A DNA stretch of 64,000 nucleotides from Dyella terrae (GTDB taxonomy: Bacteria > Pseudomonadota > Gammaproteobacteria > Xanthomonadales > Rhodanobacteraceae). The position numbers were made by a program, and so were the translations under genes. The stretch lies in assembly GCF_004322705.1 (NCBI RefSeq), contig NZ_SIZZ01000003.1:1-64000 (forward strand). The letters run 5' to 3'. The first letter of the stretch is position 1. Each line of letters starts with the position of its first letter. The notes under the pieces are model-generated. The model did not search any database, had not been told where the DNA came from, and saw nothing but the letters and a program-made list of their open reading frames with translations. Shown one piece after another: positions 40,232-49,215 of the stretch.

Positions 40232-40254
40232 GTTCTCCCGTTGCGTGGGAGAAC
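40232..40254 (+). terminator. Hairpin downstream of the small lipoprotein gene
   Basis: GTTCTCCC-gttgcgt-GGGAGAAC is a perfect 8-bp stem; outer bases AGAACA and TGTTCT can extend it. There is no T-run, so termination is uncertain. Confidence 0.4.
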
Positions 40255-40317
40255 AGTGTTCTGCCGCTTTGGTCGCTTCGCGATTTCCCCATGGATAGCT
40301 TGCGTCCCGGCGCCACC

Positions 40318-40348
40318 TGCATTAAACATACATCGTATATTTAATGCA
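40318..40348. promoter_or_regulatory. 31-bp palindromic operator of the RibD-like/TetR unit
   Basis: TGCATTAAA and TTTAATGCA form perfect 9-bp outer arms, with inner ATAC/GTAT pairs around atc and a single unpaired C/A position. It contains the -10-like TATATT and the first ATG of the downstream gene. A TetR-family gene is second in the same operon, so this is very likely its autoregulatory operator. Confidence 0.75.
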
Positions 40349-40358
40349 GCCGACCACC

Positions 40359-40895
40359 ATGCCAACCGCCCACGCCTTCATCGCCACCAGCCTCGATGGC
40401 TTCATCGCCCGCGCGGATGGCGACATAGGCTGGCTTTTGCAGCGCGACGACCCGACCGAAGACCACGGCTACACCGACTTCATTGCCGACAAGGACATGA
40501 TCGTCATGGGCCGGGGTTGCTACGAGAAGGTCGTGACGATGGGCGACTGGTTCTACGACCGGCCAGTACTCGTCGTTTCCCGCCAACTGGCCGGGACTCC
40601 CATCCCCGATTCACTGGCCGGCAAGGTCCGCTTCGCCAACCGCACACCCCGGGAGCTGATGACGGATCTTGCCGACCAAGGCGTTCGGCGCATCTACGTC
40701 GACGGCGGACAACTCATCCAATCTTTCCTGCGCGATGGACTCATCACCGATATCACCATCACGACGGTCCCTGTCTTGATCGGCGGCGGACGATCGTTGT
40801 TTGGTGCCCTGCCGCAGGACATCGATCTGGCACTTGAGTCATCCCGCAGCTTTCCATCGGGCCTGGTGCAATCCACCTACCGGGTGCAGCCGTGA
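40359..40895 (+). CDS. RibD C-terminal/dihydrofolate-reductase-like family protein
   Basis: 178 residues of the RibD_C/DHFR-like superfamily. AFIATSLDGFIARADGDIGW at the start, then DMIVMGRGCYEKVV, VRRIYVDGGQLIQSFLRDGL and VPVLIGGGRSLFG are the standard blocks. Such proteins are NADPH-dependent reductases of unknown substrate, often paired with regulators. I prefer ATG 40359, since ATG 40344 lies inside the palindrome and probably before the transcription start; no clear Shine-Dalgarno exists for either. It overlaps the TetR gene by 4 nt. Confidence 0.82.
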   Translation: MPTAHAFIATSLDGFIARADGDIGWLLQRDDPTEDHGYTDFIADKDMIVMGRGCYEKVVTMGDWFYDRPVLVVSRQLAGTPIPDSLAGKVRFANRTPRELMTDLADQGVRRIYVDGGQLIQSFLRDGLITDITITTVPVLIGGGRSLFGALPQDIDLALESSRSFPSGLVQSTYRVQP

Positions 40896-41434
40896 GTCGA
40901 GCCCGTGGCCGTCCCGCGCGGGGTGAAGGCGTCACCCTCGACGGCATTCTGTCCGCTGCGCTGTCCATGCTCGAAGAGGGCGGCGGCCAAGCACTGACGA
41001 TGCGCGCCTTGGCCACTCGCCTGGGGGTTACGCCGATGAGTCTCTATCGTCACGTGACGAATCGGGCGGGGCTGCTGCGCATCGTGTCGGACCGGGTATA
41101 TGCCGAAGTACTGAACGAAGCGGACCTCCCGCTGGATGTAAGGACCGTGCTGATTCGCTACTACGAGGCTGTGGGCCGACATCCACAGCTGACACTGGCG
41201 ATCTTTGCCACACCAGAAGCGCTCGCCGGAATCAGCGTTCAAATCTCCGAGTACGTGGCAGGCCGGTTGGCGGATGTAACCGACGAGCCTGTGCTTTGGC
41301 GCGACATCCTCATTGACCATGCCCATGGCAGTGGGCTGGCGCTGGCATCCGTGCAAGGCAATCAGGAGCGGGAAGAAGGCATGCGTGAACAGTATGGGCA
41401 AGCGTTGGATCGCTTGTTGGAGCGGCTGGCGTAG
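40892..41434 (+). CDS. TetR-family transcriptional regulator
   Basis: 180 residues. The N-terminal helix-turn-helix (ALTMRALATRLGVTPMSLYR) near 34-53 and a TetR_C-like ligand domain are seen. The GTG start overlaps the stop of the reductase-like gene (GTGA), so the two are coupled and probably repressed by this protein through the palindrome at 40318-40348. Confidence 0.88.
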   Translation: MSRARGRPARGEGVTLDGILSAALSMLEEGGGQALTMRALATRLGVTPMSLYRHVTNRAGLLRIVSDRVYAEVLNEADLPLDVRTVLIRYYEAVGRHPQLTLAIFATPEALAGISVQISEYVAGRLADVTDEPVLWRDILIDHAHGSGLALASVQGNQEREEGMREQYGQALDRLLERLA

Positions 41435-41762
41435 TGATGAATTGAATTCAGTGCGGTTAGAGCACATGCCCCGGTTGCCAGGGCGACGTACGCGCCGCCG
41501 TTATTGTGTCCCACTCAGTGCTTTTACCGCCAAGGACATGGCGTGATCGGGCCCATGTCACTGTCCCTGTCATGGGGGTCGCTGCTATAACGTGCTACCC
41601 GCCTGCTCCCCTCAAAAGGGATGGGGGCCGGCGCGGCGACTTGTCGATGGCCAATCCATGGCCCACTCGACCCCAGGGGGGAACCAGCTCTTGATCGAGA
41701 ACGCATCAGCCGATGTTCCGCATGCGTTCGCACCCAGGAACACATCTATTAGGGAGTGATGG
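41435..41762. other. Intergenic region, no gene seen
   Basis: 328 bp between the TetR gene and the next small lipoprotein gene. It has no ribosome-site-supported frame. AGGGAGTGATGG at its end is the ribosome site of the next gene. Confidence 0.45.
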
Positions 41763-42068
41763 ATGAAATCGTGGCTTTTGCTGATGGCAGCGTGCGTATC
41801 GCTGACTGCTTGTAGTTCGCGTCCGCTTACCGAGGCTGAGTGCCGTCTGGTGAGTGAAAAGGAAATCGACTATGCCGTTTCCAAGGTGCCGCCAGCCGAT
41901 GCAGACGATATGCGCGAGCATTTGCTCAAGGCCGTGGACGGCAGCCTGGACAGATGTATGTCTGGCAAGACGTACAACCGCAGCGAGTACAAATGCATGA
42001 TGAAGGCTAAGGATTCCGAAGCCATCGAAAAATGCCTTGCTGTCGTCGGCAAGCGCCTGGGGCATTGA
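41763..42068 (+). CDS. Small hypothetical lipoprotein (101 aa)
   Basis: The lipobox CVSLTACSSR puts the acylated Cys at residue 17. The mature part is helical and charged, with Cys pairs in AECRLVS, DRCMSGK, YKCMMKAK and IEKCLAV that could form disulfides in the periplasm. AGGGAGTG lies 6 nt upstream of the ATG. No family recognised. Confidence 0.65.
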   Translation: MKSWLLLMAACVSLTACSSRPLTEAECRLVSEKEIDYAVSKVPPADADDMREHLLKAVDGSLDRCMSGKTYNRSEYKCMMKAKDSEAIEKCLAVVGKRLGH

Positions 42069-42190
42069 GCGGGCGAATATTGTCGCGTCTTCCGAGCTCA
42101 GATGGCTCAGGGGCACACTAAGCAACAAACACCCAATTTTTCGCTTGGAGGTAAGTCTCCGTCGGCGAGCTCACGGGGTAGGGGATTCCA

Positions 42191-42589
42191 ATGCGATCGT
42201 TGCTGGTCACATTCTTCTGGGTGATGAGTGCGATGCTCTACATCGCAGCGTGCAGCATCCTCTTCTTTCCCGGCTCCCAACTCGCAAGCGTGGCCAGGAT
42301 CATGTCGGCGGTTACGGTGTTGGTGGGGCTCATCGTGATGTGGATGCCCTGGACAACGAAGGCGATTCGGACCCATGCGTCCAGGGCATATGTGGGCCTG
42401 AGGTGGCTGACGCTTGGCATGGTGATGGCAGCACTGGCCATCGCTCTCGCCTATGGGGTCTTGGGCGGCGGGCCAACTACCAGGGGATCGGTGACGGCAG
42501 CCATGTTTGGCTTGATTTCTTATCTCTATGGGAGGAGCTGCCTGGGTAGAAATCTGCGTCTCGGCAAGAGGAGCTCAAGCGAGTCGTGA
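42191..42589 (+). CDS. Hypothetical membrane protein (132 aa)
   Basis: Four hydrophobic segments (LLVTFFWVMSAMLYIAACSI, then two central helices and one near residue 105) with a positively charged C terminus. AGGGGATT precedes the ATG. No family recognised; probably an inner-membrane protein. Confidence 0.55.
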   Translation: MRSLLVTFFWVMSAMLYIAACSILFFPGSQLASVARIMSAVTVLVGLIVMWMPWTTKAIRTHASRAYVGLRWLTLGMVMAALAIALAYGVLGGGPTTRGSVTAAMFGLISYLYGRSCLGRNLRLGKRSSSES

Positions 42590-42739
42590 GGAACAGGGGG
42601 CTCGCACGTTCGGTATGCCCTACCCACTTGAACGATGGAGCGTACGCGCAAAGCGGCGCGCCGCTTTGCTGAAGCTCACTCCCTTGCGCTCTTCCCAATG
42701 CCGGCGGCCTCAGCTTCCATAGCATTCTCACCAAGTCAC

Positions 42740-43534
42740 TCATCCAAGCAGAAAATTCAGCACGGCATCCGCATACCCATCCGGATGCTCCACATTCGGC
42801 AAATGCACTGCCTCCATCATCACCAGCTGCGCTCCCGGCACAGCCGCAGCGATGTACTCCCCGTGGCTTGCCAACGTCACTGTGTCGTCCTTACCCGCAA
42901 TCACCAGCGTGGGGCGACTGATGAGCGCGATCGTTCGCCGCAAGTCGCTATCTCGCACGGCGGCGTAGTTGCCTGCCAGCCCCTGGGGTGTGGTTGAGCG
43001 CACCATCGCGCGGAAGGGTTCAGTAGCAGGATCCTTGGCTTTGATCATGGCCGCGGGAAACCAATTGGCGAGGAATGTCTCCGCCGCAGCGTCCATATCA
43101 GGCGATGTCTGCAAAGCGGCAATGCGCGCATCGAACTCGCTGGCGGGACCCAGATGAGGAGAGGTGTTGCTCAGAATCAATCGATCGATGCGCTCCGGCG
43201 CGTGGATACCGAGCCACTGCCCCACATAGCCGCCAAGCGACAGACCGAGAAAGTGCACCCGCTCAAAGCCAAGCGCATCGAGTAGCTCGATGACGTCGCG
43301 ACCCAGCCGATCCACCGAATAGGCGCCTGCTGGCGCGTCGGACTGGCCGTGCCCACGGCCGTCGTAACGCAGCACGCGGAAGTGCTCCGTCAGCGCGGCG
43401 ATCTGGCCATCCCACATGTGCAGTGTGGTGGCGATGGAGTTGGACAGGACCAGGACGGGCTTGTTGGCTTCGCCCTCAAGGCGATAGGCCAGGCGAACGC
43501 CGTCGCCGGTGGTGATGAAAGTCGTGTCGTTCAT
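42740..43534 (-). CDS. Alpha/beta hydrolase, 3-oxoadipate enol-lactonase-like (PcaD)
   Basis: 264 residues. The catalytic elbow is FLGLSLGGYVGQW (Ser near 98), with Asp in AGKDDTVT and His in EAVHLPNVEHP. The overall pattern (LSNSIATTLHMWDGQIAALT, RYDGRGHGQSDAP) is that of PcaD, which hydrolyses 3-oxoadipate enol-lactone in the beta-ketoadipate pathway. No other pca genes are nearby, so the name is by family resemblance. Divergent from a LysR gene, 118 bp away. Confidence 0.78.
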   Translation of the reverse strand: MNDTTFITTGDGVRLAYRLEGEANKPVLVLSNSIATTLHMWDGQIAALTEHFRVLRYDGRGHGQSDAPAGAYSVDRLGRDVIELLDALGFERVHFLGLSLGGYVGQWLGIHAPERIDRLILSNTSPHLGPASEFDARIAALQTSPDMDAAAETFLANWFPAAMIKAKDPATEPFRAMVRSTTPQGLAGNYAAVRDSDLRRTIALISRPTLVIAGKDDTVTLASHGEYIAAAVPGAQLVMMEAVHLPNVEHPDGYADAVLNFLLG

Positions 43535-43607
43535 GGCGCCGCGCTCCTTGGGGTGGGGTCCGGGCTGAGTCCCGGTTCGAGGAGTGATGCTATGCGTCGC
43601 CGCTTCC

Positions 43608-43620
43608 TGTAGAAATTACA
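43608..43620. promoter_or_regulatory. LysR-type binding box
   Basis: TGTA-gaaat-TACA has the T-N11-A dyad typical of LysR-family sites. It lies in the divergent region between the hydrolase and LysR genes, 33 bp before the LysR start. Confidence 0.5.
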
Positions 43621-43652
43621 AAGTTCCTAACGACTCTGTAGGTATTCCGGAC

Positions 43653-44552
43653 ATGAGCGCCTTCACCCTGCATGACCTCCAGTGCTTCGACGCCGTGGCC
43701 CGGGCGGGTGGCTTCCAGGCCGCCGCCCAGGTGATGAACCGCTCGCACCCGGCCGTGTTCGCGGCCGTGGCCAAGCTGGAGCGGCAAGTGGGGGTCACGC
43801 TGCTGGAGCGCGGTGGCTACCGGGTGCAACTCACGCCGGCGGGCCAATCATTTCATCGACGCGCGCAAGCGTTGCTACGCGAACTGGAAAGCCTGCATGC
43901 GCACACGGCACAACTGGCCATGGGTGCGGAGAGCGAGCTGCGCGTCGTAATCGGAGACATGTGCCCGGTGCCGCAAACGCTTCGTTTGCTGAGCAGCTTC
44001 TTCGCACAGCATCCCAGCACGCGCCTGCATCTCCACTTCGAGGCGATCACAGGCCCGTGGGAACGTCTGTTCAATGACGACGCCGACCTGATCTTCCATC
44101 ACGTCGACAAGCACGACGCCCGCCTCGAATGGCTAAGCCTGTGCCCCGTGTCATTCATCCCCGTCGCGGCTCCGGGCTTCCTGCCCTTTCGCGTCACGCG
44201 CTCGATACGACGCGAACAGCTGCGCGATCTCACGCAATGCATCATGCGCGACACCGCGCAACGCTCGCAGCCCCGCGACTACTTCGTGGTCGATGGCGCG
44301 CCGCAATGCACGGTCGCGGACCAACTCATGAAGAAAGAAGTGATCCTGCAAGGCATGGCCTGGGGACACCTGCCTCGCTTTCTGATCGAACAGGAGTTGC
44401 GCGATGGGAGTTTGGTGTCGCTCGCGGGGCAGTACCTGACGGGGAGCGTGGAAGACCTGGTGGCGGCACGTCGGCATGATCGTCCGCATGGGCCGGTGGC
44501 GAATCAGTTGTGGGAGGTGATTCGGGAGCGGGCGGGGGAGTGGCGTAGGTAG
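43653..44552 (+). CDS. LysR-family transcriptional regulator
   Basis: 299 residues. The N-terminal helix-turn-helix (LQCFDAVARAGGFQAAAQVM, then AAVAKLERQVGVTLLERGGY) and a C-terminal LysR substrate domain are present. The ATG at 43653 starts at the conserved N terminus; the open frame upstream covers the promoter. It probably controls the divergent PcaD-like gene; the ligand is unknown. Confidence 0.88.
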   Translation: MSAFTLHDLQCFDAVARAGGFQAAAQVMNRSHPAVFAAVAKLERQVGVTLLERGGYRVQLTPAGQSFHRRAQALLRELESLHAHTAQLAMGAESELRVVIGDMCPVPQTLRLLSSFFAQHPSTRLHLHFEAITGPWERLFNDDADLIFHHVDKHDARLEWLSLCPVSFIPVAAPGFLPFRVTRSIRREQLRDLTQCIMRDTAQRSQPRDYFVVDGAPQCTVADQLMKKEVILQGMAWGHLPRFLIEQELRDGSLVSLAGQYLTGSVEDLVAARRHDRPHGPVANQLWEVIRERAGEWRR

Positions 44553-44705
44553 ATGGGTGGTTCAGCCTCGGCCGTCGGTACGCGGGGGAATCGCTTGGCT
44601 TGGGCGTCATCAACACATATGCACGGCCGCACCATGCCCCGCGTTCTCACGGTTCGCTTATTGCTATGAGGAAATAGGTGAGCTTGGGCCCTGGCGCTAC
44701 ACCCT

Positions 44706-45191
44706 CTATAGCGGATGGCTTGACCTGAGATCGTCCAGTCTCGTTCGCAGTGAACGTGTCGTTTCGACGATGTCGTGTAGTTCGCTAATGGAATAGAAGG
44801 TGGATTGTTGTTCATCAGAGTTGGGGAGGCCTGTGACATTGGCAACGCGACCATCCCGCGGTTCAAAGCCCCATCGACCATGAAACAATTCGTTTCTGAT
44901 GACCCGCAACTTGTTCGCGTCAGCAAGCCAGGTGAAGAATGACTTTTGGGTCTCGGGCGATTCTGCATAACGCTTCACCGCCAGTTGTCGAAGAAGATCC
45001 ATTCGCTGGGAAAATGTCTGCGCGCTCACCTTTTTGACGAGTTCGCCCATCGATTGGCCGTTGTCGGACCACGTCAGGAACAAACCGAGCTCCATGTCGA
45101 GTCGCGTGAACTCGAAAATCAGGAGGCCGAGTGCAGTTGCCGCTTCGTGCACCAGCAGATCTCGTTCTATGGAGAGTTGCGTACCCTGCAT
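44706..45191 (-). CDS. HEPN-like hypothetical protein (161 aa)
   Basis: An all-alpha protein of 161 residues. Residues 99-104, RNELFH, form an Rx4H motif with a polar residue after Arg, the hallmark of catalytic HEPN ribonucleases, preceded by a helix and followed by GRWGF. No nucleotidyltransferase or other antitoxin gene is adjacent. The gene has lower GC than its neighbours, as is common for acquired genes. The HEPN assignment is from this motif and the helical context only; a non-catalytic cell-biology protein is possible. Confidence 0.5.
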   Translation of the reverse strand: MQGTQLSIERDLLVHEAATALGLLIFEFTRLDMELGLFLTWSDNGQSMGELVKKVSAQTFSQRMDLLRQLAVKRYAESPETQKSFFTWLADANKLRVIRNELFHGRWGFEPRDGRVANVTGLPNSDEQQSTFYSISELHDIVETTRSLRTRLDDLRSSHPL

Positions 45192-45289
45192 GGTCTAAGT
45201 CCCTATACCGAGCCTGGTCGGCCCGAATGGCCGAGACTACTTTGCCAAATTTGCACCCGGAGCAGTGCTCTGCCATCCCATGGTGATCG

Positions 45290-45309
45290 AGCCGGGTTTT
45301 AACCCGGCT
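45290..45309. repeat. Palindromic hairpin (REP-like)
   Basis: AGCCGGGTT-tt-AACCCGGCT, a perfect 9-bp stem between divergently oriented genes. No T-run. It could be a REP-type element. Confidence 0.5.
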
Positions 45310-45424
45310 TGCACAGCTACGGGGTAGCCCGCACTATCGCCCCGACCCGCCGTCGCTCCAGGGGGAGCGTAGGCCACGGGCTGCGTGGCTGATCGTGCGA
45401 CGGGTCGCAAGTCAGGGGTGACTT

Positions 45425-45799
45425 ATGAGCTTTTCCGGCGAGCCCATCAGGGGGCAGGACGGCCGCTTGCAGAGCATGCGGCTACTCGCCTTCACAGCGT
45501 TGGGTGGCCTCGTCGCCATTCCAGCGGTTGGCATGATGGTTCCCTATGTCGGCGTCTCCATGGTCACCGCGCTCGCCGCCGGTGGGATGATGCGATTGCC
45601 GGGCAGTCGCAAGACGTTCTTCTTTCTCTGCCTGGGCAATCTGGCCTTGGGCTGCGCGCTGTACTTCACGCCGCATGATGCCAATGGCGGGCTCAATGGG
45701 CCCGGCATCTTTCTGATACTCGCGGTGATGTTTTATCACTACCGCAAGCTACGCAGCATGGGGGCTAACGAGGCGCAGGCGGCAACGCCGGTGGCCTGA
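45425..45799 (+). CDS. Hypothetical membrane protein (124 aa)
   Basis: Three to four hydrophobic helices (LLAFTALGGLVAIPAVGMMV, VSMVTALAAGGMM, LCLGNLALGCALYF, GIFLILAVMFYHY). A CAGGGGTG ribosome site lies before the ATG. No family recognised. Confidence 0.55.
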   Translation: MSFSGEPIRGQDGRLQSMRLLAFTALGGLVAIPAVGMMVPYVGVSMVTALAAGGMMRLPGSRKTFFFLCLGNLALGCALYFTPHDANGGLNGPGIFLILAVMFYHYRKLRSMGANEAQAATPVA

Positions 45800-45993
45800 T
45801 GGGCGCATGAATTTCCGGGCACTCACCGACAAGGAAGACCTGGCTGACGTGACCACATTGGCCGAACCGTTCCGACGCGCTGCGTGAACGGCCTCTTGGA
45901 GCGGTACGCAAACACGACGATATCGAATCCGTAACGCCTCGGCCAAAAAGGCACTCGGCGTTACCTCGCGTTCAATCGACATGGAGCTACGTG

Positions 45994-46356
45994 ATGATTC
46001 ATCTGCTTCTTATTGCCTTGCAAGCCGCCACGCCACAAATGCAGTGCCCGGGTTCCATAACGACGCGTCATGTCCTGGTGAATACACCTGCCGGCTGGAG
46101 CGGTAATAACGGCGGCGGGTATTCCAAACTTGTAAACGTCATCGTAACGGCAGGCACGGGCGAGCTGGTTGTTACGGATCAAAGCATGAGCCTGGACCAT
46201 TACAGTGCTACCTACAAGCTAAGCAAAGGCAACAAAGTTCAGTGCCAGTACTTTGGTACTGACGTCACTGTTTGGACGGTGGTTGAACATAGCGCGACCT
46301 GCCAGCTTATGCGTCGAAAGAAGTCACCGCCTTCCGCGCTGTTTTACTGCAAATAG
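45994..46356 (+). CDS. Small exported protein resembling the STY0301 family
   Basis: A 120-residue protein with a short hydrophobic N terminus (IHLLLIALQAATP) that could be a signal peptide, then CPGSITTRHVLVNTPAGW and a C-terminal YKLSKGNKVQCQYFGTDV region with four Cys. This layout resembles STY0301-type small exported proteins of unknown function. GGAG lies 8 nt before ATG 45994; GTG 45991 is the alternative start. Low-GC codon use. Confidence 0.5.
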   Translation: MIHLLLIALQAATPQMQCPGSITTRHVLVNTPAGWSGNNGGGYSKLVNVIVTAGTGELVVTDQSMSLDHYSATYKLSKGNKVQCQYFGTDVTVWTVVEHSATCQLMRRKKSPPSALFYCK

Positions 46357-46416
46357 ATCCCGGTCGTGTTTCACGATCATCGGTTGGAAACAGAATCATC
46401 AGGAGTACCAAAGGGG

Positions 46417-46457
46417 CAGAACACACTTCCCGGTTTGTCGGGGTGAAGCGTGTTCTG
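46417..46457. repeat. Inverted repeat (terminator or REP-like)
   Basis: CAGAACAC and GTGTTCTG (8 bp) with inner CTTC/GAAG pairing around a 15-nt centre. It lies between the small exported protein and the sulfatase, oriented to act as a terminator, but no T-run follows. Confidence 0.4.
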
Positions 46458-46568
46458 AACCCTTTGACCTGACACCCAACCCCCGCTACCCCCAGAAGAT
46501 ACCTCCCCCACATTGCTGCCCCCGCACCCCTCACCTAAGGTGAAACGTGCACCCAAAGGCCGCAGCCC

Positions 46569-48827
46569 ATGCCACGCACGCACACCAAACATTGGCCCAT
46601 CCGCATCCTGGCCATCCTCGCGCTGGGCACCGCCTGCATCGCCTGGGCCGCTGATAAAACCCCATCGCAAGACCCATGGGGCCCCACACCCAAAGCGCCC
46701 GCCAACGCCCCCATCATCGTCCTCATCCTCTTGGACGACGTCGGTTACGCCGACCCCAGCAGCTTCGGCGGCGTGGCACAAACCGCCACCCTCGATCGCA
46801 TCGCCAACGAGGGCATTCGCTTTACCAACTTCAACACTACCGGCATGTGCTCACCCACGCGCGCATCGCTGCTCTCCGGGCACAACCATCACGCCGTCGG
46901 CTTTGGTCGGGTGGCCGATTGGGCCACCGACACGCCCGGTTACAACTCCGCATGGAACCCGCAGACGGCGAGCATCGCCCGCATCCTCAAGGATCGCGGC
47001 TACAGCACCGCGGCCATCGGCAAGTGGCACAACACGCCGGAGTGGGAGGTGTCGCCGGTGGGGCCGTTTGATCGCTGGCCTACGGGGTTGGGCTTTGAGT
47101 ACTTCTATGGCTTCATGAACCCCGGTGGCGACAACCCGTGGGAGCCTTCCAGCCTCTACCGCGGCACCACGCCGGTGGAGCCCGTGCACACCCCGGGCAT
47201 CGAGTACCACCTCACCACCGATCTCGTAGACCACGCCATGCACTGGGTGCATACCCATCAAGCGCTCGCGCCCGACAAACCCTACTTCCTCTACTTCGCC
47301 ACCGGTGGCACGCACGCGCCGCATCAGGTGCCGGCCGATTGGGTGGCGAAGTATCGCGGCAAGTTCGATCAGGGATGGGATGTGCTGCGCGAGGAGATCT
47401 TCGCGCGACAGAAGCGCCTGGGCATCGTGCCGCCCGACACGGATCTCACGCCGCGCCCTGCGGAAGTCCCCGCGTGGGATGCGCTCAGCGCGGATGAAAA
47501 GACACTCTACGCCCGCCAGATGGAAGTCTTCGCCGCGTACCTCGCGCATACCGACTACGAAGTGGGCCGCCTCGTCGACGACATCCGCAAAGGCCCCGGT
47601 GGCGACAACACGCTGGTCATCTACGTCGTCGGCGACAACGGTGCCAGCGGCATGGAAGGCATCCAGGGCCTGATGGACAACACCAAAGACGTCCGCGCAC
47701 AACTCGCGCATCTGGACGAACTGGGCAGCGCCAAGCACTTCAACGACTACTCCGCCGCCTGGGCCTGGGTCGGCAGCACGCCGTTTCGGTGGATGAAGGA
47801 AGTGGCCTCGCACTTCGGTGGCCTGCGCGTGGCCATGGCCATCTCCTGGCCCACCGGCATGGCCACGCACGGCGGCACCTTCGGTGGCTTCACCCACACC
47901 AACGACGTCGTGCCCACCGTGCTGCAGCTCATCGGCATCGCGGCACCCGCCACCGTGGATGGCATCAAGCAGTTGCCGATGGACGGCGTCAGCTTTGCCG
48001 ATGCGCTCAAGGGCAAGCCGATCCCGCCCGCGCACCGCGTGCAGTACTTCGAAATGCTGGGCAACCGCGCGCTGTACAGCGATGGCTGGATGGCCAGCGC
48101 GCGCCACATGACGCTCTGGCTGAAACCCTTCAAAGACAGCTTCGACGCCGACACCTGGGAGCTGTTCGATCTAAGCAAGGACTTCAGCCAGGCCCACGAC
48201 CTGGCAAAACGCTATCCCGACAAGCTGGCGGCGATGAAGGCGCAGTTCGATCGCGAGGCACGACGCAACCATGTCTACCCGCTGGCCAACTACGTCGAAG
48301 GCAAGGACTACGGCGCACCCACCGCCTATGGTTCCCGCACGCAGTTCGACTTCGTGCCGCCCATGCCACGCATCCCAACCAAGGCACTCCCCAAGCTGCC
48401 CCGGCACAGCTTCACGCTGACGGCCAACGTGGAGGTGCCCGAGACTGGCGCTGACGGAGTGCTTGTCCAGTACGGCAGCCGCCTGGGCGGGTTCGCCTGG
48501 TATGTGCGACAGGGGCGCCTGACCTTTGCCAACAACGTGGGCGGAAACGTGCAGGAGTGGTCGGCGGACTCAACCCTTCAGCCGGGGACGCAGGTGCTGA
48601 AGTTGACGTTCAAGCTCGACGCGGATGGGAAGGCCGGGGTGGTCAGCTTGTTCGAAGGGGAGCGGTTGGTGGGGCAGCGGCGTGTGGAGAAGCTGGGGGC
48701 GTCGGTGTTAGGGAGCTTTGGGGTGGGGCGGGGGTATACGTCGGCGGTGAGTAGTGCGTATGCGCTGCCGTTTGGCTTTAGTGGGCGGCTACGGTCGTTG
48801 GCACTGACGCTTGATCGCGACCGATGA
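46569..48827 (+). CDS. Secreted arylsulfatase (sulfatase family S1)
   Basis: A 752-residue periplasmic or secreted type I sulfatase. A signal peptide (RILAILALGTACIAWA, then ADKTP) is followed by the metal-site LILLDDVGYADPSSFGG. The formylglycine motif MCSPTRASLLSG has the Cys that is oxidised to the active aldehyde, and GKWHNTPEWEVSP follows. Two more metal ligands are in VVGDNGASGMEG. The C-terminal 180 residues form a beta-rich accessory domain. No dedicated maturase or transport gene is adjacent, so the substrate sulfate ester is unknown. The final 250 bp switch from C-ending to G-ending codons. Confidence 0.9.
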   Translation: MPRTHTKHWPIRILAILALGTACIAWAADKTPSQDPWGPTPKAPANAPIIVLILLDDVGYADPSSFGGVAQTATLDRIANEGIRFTNFNTTGMCSPTRASLLSGHNHHAVGFGRVADWATDTPGYNSAWNPQTASIARILKDRGYSTAAIGKWHNTPEWEVSPVGPFDRWPTGLGFEYFYGFMNPGGDNPWEPSSLYRGTTPVEPVHTPGIEYHLTTDLVDHAMHWVHTHQALAPDKPYFLYFATGGTHAPHQVPADWVAKYRGKFDQGWDVLREEIFARQKRLGIVPPDTDLTPRPAEVPAWDALSADEKTLYARQMEVFAAYLAHTDYEVGRLVDDIRKGPGGDNTLVIYVVGDNGASGMEGIQGLMDNTKDVRAQLAHLDELGSAKHFNDYSAAWAWVGSTPFRWMKEVASHFGGLRVAMAISWPTGMATHGGTFGGFTHTNDVVPTVLQLIGIAAPATVDGIKQLPMDGVSFADALKGKPIPPAHRVQYFEMLGNRALYSDGWMASARHMTLWLKPFKDSFDADTWELFDLSKDFSQAHDLAKRYPDKLAAMKAQFDREARRNHVYPLANYVEGKDYGAPTAYGSRTQFDFVPPMPRIPTKALPKLPRHSFTLTANVEVPETGADGVLVQYGSRLGGFAWYVRQGRLTFANNVGGNVQEWSADSTLQPGTQVLKLTFKLDADGKAGVVSLFEGERLVGQRRVEKLGASVLGSFGVGRGYTSAVSSAYALPFGFSGRLRSLALTLDRDR

Positions 48828-49215
48828 AGTGAATCCGACTTTGTTACGGGCGGTGAAGGATGGCGTTGGTCTCCACTCTCTTGAAGACCAGCAAATAACG
48901 TCAGGACGCCGTGTTGGCTGCCAACGCGAGATCGCCGGCCACACGTTCAATCGCTTGCTAAGAGTCACTTGCCCGCAGAACGCGCTTTGCTCAACTAACA
49001 TCATCAATGTTAGCGTGCGTGGAGCACGTTAGTTTCCTGATTTTACGCGGGTTACCTGACTCATCTGGGCGATAGATATGTCTGATCTTACGGCTGCGCA
49101 GGCGGCCACGGCCACGGCCACGACAACAGCAACGGCAACGGCAACTGTGAAATGGTGACCCCTTCGTTGGTAGCTTCTGGAGTTCTCAGCACAAATTAAG
49201 TGCACTCTGACCCGG
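48828..49215. other. Repeat-bearing intergenic region at the island edge
   Basis: No gene recognised. It holds a dyad CTAACAT-catca-ATGTTAG (48995-49013), a hexanucleotide-like tract of GGCCAC and GGCAAC units (about 49105-49146), and at 49199-49211 AGTGCACTCTGAC, one of three copies in the island. It marks the transition from core genes to mobile debris. Confidence 0.5.

Noticed and set aside
46851-48107. A 418-codon minus-strand frame inside the sulfatase gene
   Set aside because: Antisense shadow of a gene with all sulfatase motifs intact.
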